DNA from: Alphaproteobacteria bacterium
GTDB lineage: Bacteria; Pseudomonadota; Alphaproteobacteria; GCA-2731375
Direction of reading: 5' to 3'
DNA: 44,331 nt
Assembly (NCBI GenBank): GCA_016869175.1
Contig: VGEV01000012.1
Coordinates: forward strand, 1 to 44,331
Below the pieces are notes generated by a model, which did not search any database, was not told where the DNA came from, and saw only the letters and a program-made list of their open reading frames with translations. Position 1 is the stretch's first letter. Each line of letters opens with the position of its first letter. Positions 20,144 to 28,830 of the stretch are shown one piece after another. Made by a program: the position numbers and the translations under genes.

Positions 20144-21265
20144 ATGCGTAAGACGACCCTGGGCGTTACGGTGGCGACAGCGGGTTTGCTGTTCACTTCC
20201 GCAAGCTTGGCCCAAAAGTTGGCGGTTGCCGCCGCCGGGCCGATGACCGGGCAATACGCCGCCTTCGGCGAGCAGTTGAAGCGTGGCGCGGAAATGGCGG
20301 TCGCCGACCTTAATGCCAAGGGCGGCGTGCTGGGCAAGAAGCTGATACTGGAAATCGGCGACGATGCCTGCGATCCCAAGCAGGCGGTGGCGGTGGCTAA
20401 CCAGTTCGCCAGCAATAAGCTCGTCTTCGTCGCGGGCCATTTTTGCTCGTCGTCCTCGATCCCTGCGTCGGCCGTTTACGCCGAGTCGGGCACGCTTCAG
20501 ATCACGCCGGCCTCGACCAACCCGGCGCTGACCGAGGGCGCGGCGGAGAAGGGCTGGGGCCACGTCTTCCGCACCTGCGGGCGCGACGACGCGCAGGGCC
20601 GCGTGGCCGGCGCCTATCTTGCCAAGGCCTACAAGGGCAAGAAGGTCGCCATCATTCATGACAAGTCGACCTACGGCAAAGGCCTGGCCGACGAGACCAA
20701 GAAGGCGATGAACGCGGCCGGCCTGAAGGAGGCGATGTACGAGGCCATCACCCAGGGCGACAAGGACTTCAAAGCGCTGATCAGCAAGATGAAGGCGGCG
20801 GGCATCGATGCGATGTATCTCGGCGGCTACCACACCGAGGCCGGCCTGCTGGTGCGTCAGGCACGCGAGCAGGGCTTCAAGGCCCAGCTCATCTCGGGCG
20901 ACGCACTGGTCACCGACGAGTACTGGAAGATCACCGGCAAGTTCGGCGAGGGGACGTTGATGACCTTCGCGCCCGACCCGCGGAAGGCCCCGGAAGCCAA
21001 GGATATCGTGGCCAAGTTCAAGGCGCAGGGCTACGACCCGGAAGGTTACACGCTCTACACCTATGCCGCGTTCCAGGTCTATGCCCAGGCCGCCGCCAAG
21101 GCCAAGTCGACCAAGAGCAGCGATGTTGCCAAGCAGATCAAGGGACAGACCTATGACACGGTGATCGGCAAGCTGTCCTATGACAAGAAGGGTGACGTTT
21201 CCAACTCGAAATACGTGTTCTATGTGTTCAGCGACGGCAAGTACGCCGAGAAGCCGGGCTCCTAA
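20144..21265 (+). CDS. Branched-chain amino acid ABC transporter periplasmic binding protein
   Basis: A 373-residue periplasmic substrate-binding protein of the LivJ type. A signal peptide is visible (MRKTTLGVTVATAGLLFTSA, cleavage probably after SLA). The mature protein opens KLAVAAAGPMTGQYAAFGEQ, and two conserved cysteines (D-DACDPK and GHFCSSSS) may form a disulfide, as in LIV-binding proteins. DKSTYGKGLADETKKAM and GYHTEAGLLVRQAREQG are family blocks. The ATG at 20144 is preceded by GGGAGGAG. An intrinsic terminator follows the gene. Confidence 0.95.
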   Translation: MRKTTLGVTVATAGLLFTSASLAQKLAVAAAGPMTGQYAAFGEQLKRGAEMAVADLNAKGGVLGKKLILEIGDDACDPKQAVAVANQFASNKLVFVAGHFCSSSSIPASAVYAESGTLQITPASTNPALTEGAAEKGWGHVFRTCGRDDAQGRVAGAYLAKAYKGKKVAIIHDKSTYGKGLADETKKAMNAAGLKEAMYEAITQGDKDFKALISKMKAAGIDAMYLGGYHTEAGLLVRQAREQGFKAQLISGDALVTDEYWKITGKFGEGTLMTFAPDPRKAPEAKDIVAKFKAQGYDPEGYTLYTYAAFQVYAQAAAKAKSTKSSDVAKQIKGQTYDTVIGKLSYDKKGDVSNSKYVFYVFSDGKYAEKPGS

Positions 21266-21293
21266 GCCCGGATCCAACGGAGTTGTTGTCGGG

Positions 21294-21323
21294 CGGGGTC
21301 CGGGCCACCGGGCCCCGTTCTCG
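21294..21323 (+). terminator. Rho-independent terminator after the liv binding-protein gene
   Basis: A 10-bp GC-rich stem (21294-21303 with 21308-21317, including one T-G pair) closes a GCCA loop and is followed by the T-rich TTCTCGTCT. It begins 28 bases after the stop codon and should end the liv transcript. Confidence 0.7.
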
Positions 21324-21518
21324 TCTGTCGCGCTCGGCGAACGGCTGCCCCCGTCGGACCCATGCAATGGGGCAAAGCTGGCAGGCAACCGCCATATCTG
21401 GTATTCAGAGCCGGAAGCTTAGCCGCACGCGGTTGCCGGGCGTGCTGCGACGCGGTGTGGTCGCGGGCGGCGGTGGCGCGGCGGCCGGGCCGTTCGATCG
21501 CGTTCAATTGAGGTTGTG

Positions 21519-22835
21519 ATGTCGCTTGTCGATCCGCTCGTCCCAAACGTAGCCGCCGACGGCTTTTTCGCGCGCGGCCTGGCCGCCGCCGATCCGGAAG
21601 TGTTCGCCGCGGCCGAGCGAGAGCTGGCCCGGCAGCGCGAGGAGATCGAACTGATCGCCAGCGAGAACATCGTCAGTCGCGCGGTATTGCAAGCCCAGGG
21701 CTCGGTGCTGACCAACAAGTATGCCGAGGGTTATCCGGGCAAGCGCTATTACGGTGGCTGCGCGGCGGTGGATGTGGCCGAACGGCTGGCGATCGAACGG
21801 GCGAAACGGCTGTTCCGCTGCGCGCATGCCAACGTGCAGCCGCATTCCGGCGCGCAAGCCAACCAGGCCGTGTTCATGGCCTTGCTGCGTCCGGGCGACA
21901 CCATCCTGGGCATGTCGCTGGCGGCGGGCGGCCATCTGACCCATGGCGCGGCGGTCAACCAGTCGGGCAAGTGGTTCACCGCCGTGCAGTATGGCGTTCG
22001 GCGCGAGGACGGCCTGATCGATTGCGCCGAAGTGGCGGCGCTGGCCGAGGCGCATCGGCCCAAGCTGATCATCGCCGGCGGCTCCGGCTATCCGCGGATC
22101 ATCGACTTCGCCCGCTTCCGTGCCATCGCCGATGGCGTGGGTGCCATGCTGATGGTGGACATGGCGCATTTCGCCGGCCTGGTGGCGGGCGGCGCGCATC
22201 CCAGCCCGCTGCCGCATGCCCATGTCGTCACCACCACCACGCACAAGACGCTGCGCGGCCCGCGCGGCGGCATGGTGCTTTGCGACGACGAGGCGCTGGG
22301 CAAACGGATCGACGCCGCCTTGTTTCCCGGTCTGCAGGGCGGTCCGCTGATGCACGTCATCGCCGCCAAGGCCGTCTGTTTCGCCGAGGCCCTGCGGCCT
22401 GCCTTCCGCGACTATGCGCGGGCGGTGGTCGCCAACGCCCGGGCGCTGGCCGACAGCCTGACCGAGCGCGGTTTTGCCATCGTCTCCGGCGGCACCGACA
22501 CGCATCTTCTGCTGGTTGACCTGCGGCCCAAGGGGCTCAAGGGCAACGCCGCCGAGAAGGCGCTGGAGCGGGCCGGCATCACCTGCAACAAGAACGGCAT
22601 ACCCTTCGACCCCGAGAAGCCGACGGTGACCTCCGGCATCCGTCTGGGCACGCCGGCCGGAACCACGCGCGGTTTCGCGGTGGCGGAGTTTCGTCAGACC
22701 GGCCAGTTGATCGCCGACGTGCTGGAGGCGCTGGCCCGGCAGCCGGAGGGCGATGCGCAGGTCGAGCAGGCGGTGCGCGAGCGGGTGGCGCGGCTCTGCC
22801 AGCGTTTTCCGATCTACCAGGGCGGCCAGTTCTAG
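21519..22835 (+). CDS. glyA: Serine hydroxymethyltransferase
   Basis: GlyA interconverts serine plus tetrahydrofolate with glycine plus methylene-tetrahydrofolate, feeding one-carbon metabolism and, here, glycine for HemA. The 438-residue protein has [31 protein letters not shown], the PLP block [15 protein letters not shown] with K243, and [16 protein letters not shown]. The ATG at 21519 fits the family start; an in-frame GTG lies immediately before it. It heads the glyA-nrdR-rib cluster, which is a common alphaproteobacterial order. The 195 bases between the liv terminator and this gene hold no clear riboswitch. Confidence 0.97.
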   Translation: MSLVDPLVPNVAADGFFARGLAAADPEVFAAAERELARQREEIELIASENIVSRAVLQAQGSVLTNKYAEGYPGKRYYGGCAAVDVAERLAIERAKRLFRCAHANVQPHSGAQANQAVFMALLRPGDTILGMSLAAGGHLTHGAAVNQSGKWFTAVQYGVRREDGLIDCAEVAALAEAHRPKLIIAGGSGYPRIIDFARFRAIADGVGAMLMVDMAHFAGLVAGGAHPSPLPHAHVVTTTTHKTLRGPRGGMVLCDDEALGKRIDAALFPGLQGGPLMHVIAAKAVCFAEALRPAFRDYARAVVANARALADSLTERGFAIVSGGTDTHLLLVDLRPKGLKGNAAEKALERAGITCNKNGIPFDPEKPTVTSGIRLGTPAGTTRGFAVAEFRQTGQLIADVLEALARQPEGDAQVEQAVRERVARLCQRFPIYQGGQF

Positions 22836-22859
22836 CCGCCGGCCTGGAGGAGGTAGCGC

Positions 22860-23330
22860 ATGCGGTGTCCATTCTGTGGCCACGACGATACGCAAGTGAA
22901 GGACTCGCGCCCCAGTGAGGACAATGGCGCGATCCGCCGCCGGCGGTTCTGCCCCAGTTGCGGCTCGCGCTTCACGACCTTTGAACGGGTGTCGCTGCGC
23001 GAGCTGACGATCGTCAAGAAGAACGGCCAGCGCGTCCCCTTCGACCGCGAGAAGCTCACGCGCTCTATCCAGATCGCCACGCGCAAGCGCCCGGTCGATC
23101 CCGACCGCATCGACCGCATCGTCACCAGCATCCAGCGGCGGCTGGAAAGCTCGGGCGAGAGCGAGATCGCCTCGGGCACCATCGGCGAAATGGTGATGGA
23201 TGCGCTGGCGGGCCTCGACCAGGTGGCCTATGTCCGCTTCGCCTCGGTCTATCGCAATTTCCGCGAGGCCAAGGATTTCGAGGATTTCGTCGGGCGCTTG
23301 GGCGGTGGTGACGGCGGCAATCAGAGCTGA
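22860..23330 (+). CDS. nrdR: Transcriptional repressor NrdR
   Basis: NrdR is a zinc-ribbon/ATP-cone protein that represses ribonucleotide reductase genes when dATP is bound. The 156-residue protein has zinc cysteines C3, C6, C31 and C34 ([25 protein letters not shown]), followed by the ATP-cone with [15 protein letters not shown] and [22 protein letters not shown] is a strong ribosome site. The ribD gene starts within its last bases in another frame if the GTG start is used. Confidence 0.96.
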   Translation: MRCPFCGHDDTQVKDSRPSEDNGAIRRRRFCPSCGSRFTTFERVSLRELTIVKKNGQRVPFDREKLTRSIQIATRKRPVDPDRIDRIVTSIQRRLESSGESEIASGTIGEMVMDALAGLDQVAYVRFASVYRNFREAKDFEDFVGRLGGGDGGNQS

Positions 23331-24426
23331 ACCGGCCGACTTGGCGTGGATGCGGCAAGCGCTGGCTCTGGCGGCGCGCGGGTTGGGGCAGGTCTGGCCC
23401 AACCCGGCGGTAGGCTGCGTGATCGTCGCCAACGGCCGGGTGGTCGGGCGCGGCCATACGCGGGCTGGCGGCAGGCCACATGCCGAGACCGAGGCGTTGC
23501 GTGCGGCCGGCGCGGCGGCGCGCGGCGCCACCGCCTATGTCAGCCTGGAGCCTTGCAACCATCATGGGGCGACACCGCCCTGCGCGCAGGCGTTGATCGA
23601 AGCCGGCGTCGCCCGTGCGGTGGTGTCGCTGCGCGACCCCGATCCCCGGGTGGATGGCGGTGGCATCGCGCGGCTCAGGGCAGCGGGGGTCGCGGTACTG
23701 GAGGACCTCCTGGCCGAGCCGGCGAGGCGGCTCAATGCCGGTTTTCTGTCCCGTATTCAGCGCGGCCGGCCGCTTGTCACCTTGAAACTGGCGGGGACGC
23801 TGGACGGCCGGATCGCTACCGCCAGCGGCGAGAGCCGCTGGATCACGGGCGAAGTGGCGCGGGCCCGGGCGCACCGCTTGCGCGCAACGCATGACGCGGT
23901 GCTGGTCGGCGCCCAGACCGCCCGGCTCGACGATCCGGAACTGACCTGCCGTCTGCCCGGCTGGTCGGGGCGGCAGCCGGTCCGCATCGTGCTGGACAGC
24001 CGATTGCGGCTGTCGCCGGACAGCCGGCTGGCGCGCGGCGCCGATCGGCAGCCGACCTGGTGCCTCTGCGCGCCGGAGGCGATCGAGCGGGGCGCGAACT
24101 TGCGCGCGAAGGGCGTCGAACTGCTGGCCGTGCCGCGGGGGGCGGACGGCCGCCTGGATCTGGCGGCGGCGTTGCGGCTGCTGGGCGGGCGTGGGCTTAC
24201 CCGGTTGCTGGTCGAGGGCGGGGCCGAGTTGGCGGCGAGCCTGTTGCGGGCCAGGCTGGTCGACCGCGTCGCCTGGTTCCGCGCGCCGCTGCTGCTGGGC
24301 CAGGAAGGACGGCCGGCGGTGGCGGAGCTGCAGGTCGCGCGGCTGGCGGAGGCAATCGCGCTGGCCCCCCGGGAATGGCAGCCGCTCGGTCCGGACCTGT
24401 TGGAAACCTTCGACGTTACCGCTTAA
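23308..24426 (+). CDS. ribD: Bifunctional riboflavin deaminase/reductase RibD
   Basis: RibD carries out deamination and then side-chain reduction of the pyrimidine intermediate in riboflavin synthesis. The N-terminal deaminase has zinc ligands in [11 protein letters not shown] and [17 protein letters not shown]; the C-terminal NADPH reductase has [20 protein letters not shown] and [14 protein letters not shown]. Start choices are GTG at 23305 or 23308, overlapping the end of nrdR, or ATG at 23350; none has a clear ribosome site, and I prefer 23308 because family members have a short tail before the first helix. It is followed by ribE after nine bases. Confidence 0.92.
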   Translation: MTAAIRAEPADLAWMRQALALAARGLGQVWPNPAVGCVIVANGRVVGRGHTRAGGRPHAETEALRAAGAAARGATAYVSLEPCNHHGATPPCAQALIEAGVARAVVSLRDPDPRVDGGGIARLRAAGVAVLEDLLAEPARRLNAGFLSRIQRGRPLVTLKLAGTLDGRIATASGESRWITGEVARARAHRLRATHDAVLVGAQTARLDDPELTCRLPGWSGRQPVRIVLDSRLRLSPDSRLARGADRQPTWCLCAPEAIERGANLRAKGVELLAVPRGADGRLDLAAALRLLGGRGLTRLLVEGGAELAASLLRARLVDRVAWFRAPLLLGQEGRPAVAELQVARLAEAIALAPREWQPLGPDLLETFDVTA

Positions 24427-24435
24427 AACACTGTC

Positions 24436-25029
24436 ATGTTCACCGGCATCGTCACCGACATCGGGCGGGTACGCGCCATCGCGCCGGGCGGCGACAGCCG
24501 GTTCGAGATCGCCACCGCCTACGATGGCCTGCGCATCGCCTTCGGTGCCTCGATCGCTTGCGACGGCGCCTGCCTGACGGTGACCGAGCGGGGCGCGGAT
24601 TGGTTCGCCGTCACCGCTTCCGCCGAGACCCTGGCCTGCACCACGCTGGGCGCCTGGCGGCCGGGACGCCAGGTGAACCTGGAGCGCGCGCTCAAGGTCG
24701 GCGACGAACTCGGCGGGCATATCGTGTCGGGCCATGTCGACGGCGTGGCGGAGATCACGGCGTTGCAGCCCGAAGGCGATTCCGTGCGGTTTCGCTTCCG
24801 CCTGCCGGCCGGCCTGGAACGCTACGTGGCACCCAAGGGCTCGATCGCGCTGAACGGCGTGTCCTTGACCGTCAACGACGTGCGGGAGCGGGAGCTTGGC
24901 GTCAACATCATTCCCCACACCCGCCAGCACACGACCTTCGGCCAAGCCCAAGTGGGCGACCGGGTGAACGTGGAGGTCGATCTGCTGGCACGCTATGTAG
25001 GGCGCCTGATCGGCGGGGTGGCAGGGTGA
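24436..25029 (+). CDS. ribE: Riboflavin synthase alpha subunit
   Basis: RibE dismutates two 6,7-dimethyl-8-ribityllumazines into riboflavin and the pyrimidine precursor. The 197-residue protein shows the duplicated barrel: MFTGIVTDIGRVRAI and DGACLTVTERGADWF in the first half, and GHVDGVAEITAL and SLTVNDVRERELGVNIIPHT in the second. Its stop overlaps the GTG start of ribBA (25026-25029), so the two are coupled. Confidence 0.96.
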   Translation: MFTGIVTDIGRVRAIAPGGDSRFEIATAYDGLRIAFGASIACDGACLTVTERGADWFAVTASAETLACTTLGAWRPGRQVNLERALKVGDELGGHIVSGHVDGVAEITALQPEGDSVRFRFRLPAGLERYVAPKGSIALNGVSLTVNDVRERELGVNIIPHTRQHTTFGQAQVGDRVNVEVDLLARYVGRLIGGVAG

Positions 25030-26144
25030 AACGGCACGACTATCTCTCCGACATCGAGGAAATCCTGGCCGATGCCAGGGCCGGCCGCATGTTCATCCTG
25101 GTGGACGACGAGGATCGCGAGAACGAAGGCGACCTGGTCATTCCGGCTTCCATGGCGACGCCCGACGCGATCAACTTCATGGCCAAGCATGGCCGCGGCC
25201 TGATCTGCCTGGCATTGACCCGGCAGCGCTGCGACCAACTGGCGCTGCCGCTCATGACCCGGCGGAACGAGTCGCGCCACGACACCGCCTTTACCGTGTC
25301 GATCGAGGCGCGCGACGGCATCTCCACCGGGATCTCGGCGGCCGACCGGGCGCGCACCGTGCAGGTGGCGATCGATCCGGCCACCAGCCCCAGCGACATC
25401 GTCACGCCGGGTCATGTCTTTCCCCTGGTGGCGCGCGAGGGCGGCGTGCTGGTGCGGACCGGCCATACCGAGGCCGCGGTCGACATTGCCCGGTTGGCCG
25501 GGCTCTATCCGGCCGGCGTGATCTGCGAGATCATGAACGACGACGGCACCATGGCGCGGTTGCCGGACCTGGTGACCTTCGCCCAGTTCCACGCACTGAA
25601 GATCGCCACCATTGCCGAGCTGATCAAATACCGGCGCAGCACCGAGAGCTATCTGAAGCGCGCGCTGGAAACGACGCTCGACAGCGAGTTCGGCGGCCAG
25701 TTCCGCGCCGTCGTCTACGTCAACACCGCGAGCTACGCCGAGCATATCGCGCTGGTCAAGGGCGATGTCGCCAGGCCGGGCCCGGTGCCGGTGCGCATGC
25801 ACGCGCTGGACGTGCTGGCCGATGCGCTGGGCGACCTGCAGGGCAAGGCGGGCCTGCTGCGCCAGGCGATGCGCATGATCGGTGCCGAGGAGCGCGGTGT
25901 CGTCGTGCTGATCCGCGAAGCGGTGCCGACCGCGATGTCGGACAAGCTGCGCAAGCGTCTGGGCGAACCGGTGCAGACCCCGACCCAACTGCGCGACTAT
26001 GGCATCGGCGCCCAGATCCTGCTGGATCTGGGGGTGCGCGAGATGATCTTGCTGTCGAACAATACCTACGACGTGGTCGGCATCGAGGGCTATGATCTGA
26101 AGATTGTTGAGCAGCGCCGCATCCCGATTGAACGGAAGACCTGA
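25026..26144 (+). CDS. ribBA: DHBP synthase fused to a degenerate GTP cyclohydrolase II domain
   Basis: A 372-residue two-domain protein. The N-terminal RibB half makes 3,4-dihydroxy-2-butanone 4-phosphate from ribulose 5-phosphate and is intact: DDEDRENEGD (27-36), RHDTAFTVSIEA, and TGHTEAAVD around 145-153. The C-terminal half keeps the RibA fold (QLRDYGIGAQILLDLGVREM) but its zinc site is gone: the segment after R257 (RMHALDVLADALGDLQGKAG) contains none of the three cysteines, and the arginine-rich catalytic stretch reads VVVLIREAVPTAM. So GTP cyclohydrolase II activity is not expected from this gene. It starts with GTG in a GTGA overlap with ribE. Such hybrid proteins are known in alphaproteobacteria. 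Confidence 0.93.
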   Translation: MKRHDYLSDIEEILADARAGRMFILVDDEDRENEGDLVIPASMATPDAINFMAKHGRGLICLALTRQRCDQLALPLMTRRNESRHDTAFTVSIEARDGISTGISAADRARTVQVAIDPATSPSDIVTPGHVFPLVAREGGVLVRTGHTEAAVDIARLAGLYPAGVICEIMNDDGTMARLPDLVTFAQFHALKIATIAELIKYRRSTESYLKRALETTLDSEFGGQFRAVVYVNTASYAEHIALVKGDVARPGPVPVRMHALDVLADALGDLQGKAGLLRQAMRMIGAEERGVVVLIREAVPTAMSDKLRKRLGEPVQTPTQLRDYGIGAQILLDLGVREMILLSNNTYDVVGIEGYDLKIVEQRRIPIERKT

Positions 26145-26145
26145 C

Positions 26146-26610
26146 ATGGCCTTGCCGCCACACTTGTTGATTGTCGAATCGCGCTTCTATTCCGAGATAT
26201 CGGATCAGCTAGTGGCCGGGGCCGAGGCGGCGATCGCCAAGGCGGGCGCCAGCGCCGAACGGATCACGGTGCCGGGGGCCTTCGAGGTGCCGGCGGCCAT
26301 CCGCTTCGCCTTGAAGGGCTTGGAACTGATGGCGGTGCCGCGGCGTTACGATGCCTATGTGGCGCTGGGCTGCGTCATTCGCGGCGAGACGACGCATTAC
26401 GACTATGTCTGCCAGGAGAGCGCGCGCGGCCTGATGGAGTTGAGCCTGCAATTCTGCATCGCCGTCGGCTACGGCATCCTGACATGCGAGAATTACGATC
26501 AGGCGTGGGAGCGCGCACGGGTCGACGCTGGCGACAAGGGCGGCAAGGCAGCCACCGCGGCCTTGACGATGCTGGAGCTGAAACGGCGATTTGGCTTTTT
26601 CCCCGGGTGA
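26146..26610 (+). CDS. ribH: 6,7-dimethyl-8-ribityllumazine synthase
   Basis: RibH joins the butanone phosphate from RibB with the pyrimidine from RibD. The 154-residue protein shows VESRFYSEISDQLVAGAEAA, VPGAFEVPAAIRFAL, GCVIRGETTHYDYVCQESAR and GILTCENYDQAW, covering the substrate sites. The start ATG follows the ribBA stop by one base; an earlier in-frame ATG would overlap ribBA and is not needed. The stop overlaps the nusB GTG. Confidence 0.96.
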   Translation: MALPPHLLIVESRFYSEISDQLVAGAEAAIAKAGASAERITVPGAFEVPAAIRFALKGLELMAVPRRYDAYVALGCVIRGETTHYDYVCQESARGLMELSLQFCIAVGYGILTCENYDQAWERARVDAGDKGGKAATAALTMLELKRRFGFFPG

Positions 26611-27119
26611 GCGAGATGGGCGAGCCGGCCGCCAAGCCACCGCGCGCCCCGCCCGGCCGCAGGCGAGCCGCCCGGCTGGCGGCCGTCCAGGCGCTCTACC
26701 AGCTCGACCTGGGTGGCGAGGAAGTCGAAACGGTGATCCTGGAGTTCCGCACCCACCGCCTCACCGAGGGGCCGGCGCAGGCGGCCGACCCGGCCCTGTT
26801 CGCCGATCTGGTGCGCGGCGCCTGGCGGCGGCGCGGCGAGCTCGATCGGCTGCTGTCGCAGGCACTGGTGGCGGACTGGCCGATCGAGCGGCTGGAATGC
26901 GTGCTACGGGCCCTGCTGCGCGCCGCGGTCTATGAGCTGCTGGTGCGCCACGACATTCCGCCCAAGGTGGTGATCAACGAATATCTGGAAGTGGCGCACG
27001 CCTTCTTCAGCGAGCGCGAGCCGCAATTGGTCAACGGCGTGCTGGACGCGCTGGCGCAGCGCCTGCGCGGCGAACGCCTGTCGGACGACGCCCATGGCAA
27101 CCTCGCCGACGGCGGGTGA
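26607..27119 (+). CDS. nusB: Transcription antitermination factor NusB
   Basis: NusB binds boxA RNA with NusE (S10) to support rRNA antitermination. The 170-residue all-helical protein has the arginine-rich RNA-binding start (RRRAARLAAVQALYQLDL) and the family blocks IPPKVVINEYLEVAHAF and REPQLVNGVLDALAQRL. The GTG at 26607 overlaps the ribH stop; an ATG at 26616 is the alternative. The rib-nusB-thiL order is widespread in proteobacteria and couples unrelated pathways on one transcript. Its 3' end overlaps thiL by 26 bases. Confidence 0.94.
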   Translation: MSEMGEPAAKPPRAPPGRRRAARLAAVQALYQLDLGGEEVETVILEFRTHRLTEGPAQAADPALFADLVRGAWRRRGELDRLLSQALVADWPIERLECVLRALLRAAVYELLVRHDIPPKVVINEYLEVAHAFFSEREPQLVNGVLDALAQRLRGERLSDDAHGNLADGG

Positions 27120-28083
27120 ATTCGAGCTCATCGCCCGGTATTTTGCGCCGCTCGCCCGCTCTCAGCCATTCGCCTACGGCCTCAGCGACGACGTGGCCTG
27201 GCTGAGGCCGGCGGCTGATTGCGACCTGGTGCTGACCGCTGATGCCATGGTCGCGGGCGTGCATTTCCTGGCCGACGACCCGCCCGACCTGGTGGCGCGC
27301 AAGTTGCTGCGGGTCAACCTCTCCGATCTCGCCGCCAAGGGCGCCCGGCCGCTCGGCTACCTGATGACGACCGCCTGGCCGCGCGACATCGCCGAGGACT
27401 GGATCGCCGGATTCGCCGCTGGCCTCGCGCAGGACCAGCAGGAGTTCGACGTGGCGCTGCTGGGTGGCGACACGGTGGCGACCGATGGTCCCATGCATCT
27501 GTCGCTGACCGCGGTCGGAGAGGTGCCGCGTGGGCAGCACCTGCGTCGCGGCGGGGGCCGGCCCGGCGACCTGGTTTTCGTCTCGGGCACGATCGGCGAC
27601 GGCGCGCTGGGCCTGCTGGCGGCCAAGGGCGGCCTGCGCGGTCTTGCACAGGCGGAACGCGCCTTCCTGGCCGACCGATACCGCCTGCCACGCCCGCGTC
27701 TGGCGCTGGGCGCGGCGGTTCGCCAACTGGCCAGCGCTGGCATGGACGTTTCCGACGGGTTGGTCGCCGACCTGGGCCATATCTGCGAGGTCTCGGGCGT
27801 CTCGGCCGAGTTGTGGGCCGGCGCGGTGCCGTTGTCGCCGGCCGCGGCGGCGGCGATCGCGCGCGAGCCGGGGCTGCGGGCCTTGACGCTGACCGGGGGC
27901 GACGACTACGAGCTGGTGTTCACCATTCCCGCCGACGCGGCGGCCGGGCTGGCCAAACAGGGGCGGCGCCTGGGCGTCGCGGTCAGCCAGGTTGGCCATC
28001 TGGCCAGCGGTCAGGGCGTGCGGGTGATCGGCGCCGACGGCCGGCCGCTTGCCCTCGAACGCGCCGGCTATCGGCATTTCTGA
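27094..28083 (+). CDS. thiL: Thiamine-monophosphate kinase
   Basis: ThiL phosphorylates thiamine monophosphate to the active diphosphate with ATP. The 329-residue protein has the family pattern: FELIARYFAPLA, GLSDDVAWL, TADAMVAGVHFL, KLLRVNLSDLAAKGARP, LGGDTVATDGP, MDVSDGLVADL and GGDDYELVFT. It starts inside nusB in another frame. The ThDP made by this pathway is also needed by the enzyme at 7668-9320, though there is no sign of co-regulation. Confidence 0.95.
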   Translation: MATSPTAGEFELIARYFAPLARSQPFAYGLSDDVAWLRPAADCDLVLTADAMVAGVHFLADDPPDLVARKLLRVNLSDLAAKGARPLGYLMTTAWPRDIAEDWIAGFAAGLAQDQQEFDVALLGGDTVATDGPMHLSLTAVGEVPRGQHLRRGGGRPGDLVFVSGTIGDGALGLLAAKGGLRGLAQAERAFLADRYRLPRPRLALGAAVRQLASAGMDVSDGLVADLGHICEVSGVSAELWAGAVPLSPAAAAAIAREPGLRALTLTGGDDYELVFTIPADAAAGLAKQGRRLGVAVSQVGHLASGQGVRVIGADGRPLALERAGYRHF

Positions 28084-28087
28084 ACCG

Positions 28088-28103
28088 TTAACCGGTGATA
28101 ACC
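28088..28103. promoter_or_regulatory. TTAACC..TAACC repeat upstream of the FliL-like gene
   Basis: TTAACC-N5-TAACC can also be read TTAA-N6-ATAAC, close to the TTAA-N6-TTAAC pattern upstream of hemA (13224-13238). It resembles a CtrA-type site with one base missing from the spacer. Binding is not shown. Confidence 0.3.
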
Positions 28104-28169
28104 CAGCCTTTACCGGGCCCTGGTGAGCTTGCGCGTCGATGCCATTCGCGCGGCGGAGGGAAGCACCCC

Positions 28170-28637
28170 ATGGCGAAGAAGCTTCTGATCATCGGCGGCG
28201 CCGCTCTGCTGTTGTTGGGCGGCGGCGGTGCCGGCCTCTATGTCTCGGGCCTGCTGGGTCCTCAGGCCCCGGTTGACAAGCAAGCCGAGGAGAAGAAGCA
28301 GCAGGCAGCTATGGCCGCCGCTCAGCCGGTCTATCTGCAACGCGAGCCGCTGACCGCGCCGGTGATGGAGAACAACCGGCTCAAGCAGCAGATCATGTTG
28401 ACCTTGAGCCTGGAGATCATCGGCTCGGACGCACGCGAGAATGCATTGAAGAACCTGCCGCGCTTGCGCGACGCGATGCTGCGCGACCTGTTCACGGAAA
28501 GCATCCTGCGCGGAGACGGCAGCGGCGCCATCGATCTGGAGGACTTGAAGATACGCATGCTGCAAGCGGCCCGCAGCGTGGTGGGCAAGGACAAGGTGCG
28601 CAATATCCTGGTGGTGAAGGCCGTGCGCATCGGCTAG
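28170..28637 (+). CDS. FliL-like single-pass membrane protein
   Basis: A 155-residue protein with an N-terminal membrane anchor (residues 4-29, glycine/leucine-rich), a charged linker (EEKKQQ) and a periplasmic domain with MLTLSLEIIGSDARENAL, LPRLRDAMLRDLF and IRNILVVKAVRI-type ending. This resembles FliL, which stabilises the flagellar motor, and its domain has the stomatin-like layout described for that family. No other flagellar gene lies in the window. The ATG at 28170 is preceded by GGAGGGAAG. A long inverted repeat starts within its stop codon. A non-flagellar role is possible. Confidence 0.7.
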   Translation: MAKKLLIIGGAALLLLGGGGAGLYVSGLLGPQAPVDKQAEEKKQQAAMAAAQPVYLQREPLTAPVMENNRLKQQIMLTLSLEIIGSDARENALKNLPRLRDAMLRDLFTESILRGDGSGAIDLEDLKIRMLQAARSVVGKDKVRNILVVKAVRIG

Positions 28638-28694
28638 GGCAATTTCCGTTCAAACCGAACCGGCATGTTCGGTCTTAACGGAAGCCATTGCCCT
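28636..28694. repeat. Long imperfect inverted repeat after the FliL-like gene
   Basis: The arms 28636-28660 and 28667-28694 pair along nearly their whole length: AGGGCAAT with ATTGCCCT, TTCCGTT with AACGGAA, and ACCGAAC with GTTCGGT, with small bulges, around the six-base loop CGGCAT. It starts in the stop codon. No T-run follows on either strand, so a classical intrinsic terminator is not clear; it may stabilise the 3' end or be a small mobile repeat. Confidence 0.75.
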
Positions 28695-28718
28695 GCACCC
28701 ATGACGGCAGCGCCGTGG

Positions 28719-28770
28719 GCTGCGATCGGATGGCTCGCTGATCGCGATTCCATCTGCTCGGACACCGCGC
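28719..28770 (+). repeat. Dispersed intergenic repeat, copy 2, with inverted arms
   Basis: Bases 28738-28770 match 15731-15763 at 28 of 33 positions. The left part (28723-28734, CGATCGGATGGC) is identical to the reverse complement of part of copy 1, so the unit itself is an imperfect inverted repeat (GATCGGATGG against CCATCTGCTC). This is the pattern of REP/MITE-like elements. Confidence 0.5.
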
Positions 28771-28830
28771 TGACCGGGCGCCGGCCATGCGGCTTGTCGA
28801 GCGCGCTCGGACTGACGTAGCTTGCGCGCC

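Noticed and set aside
21324-21518. Glycine or other riboswitch upstream of glyA
   Set aside because: I could not find conserved riboswitch core motifs; only weak promoter-like sequences are present.
22836-23307. FMN riboswitch for the rib genes
   Set aside because: ribD begins at the end of nrdR with no leader, and no RFN-element motifs are visible nearby.
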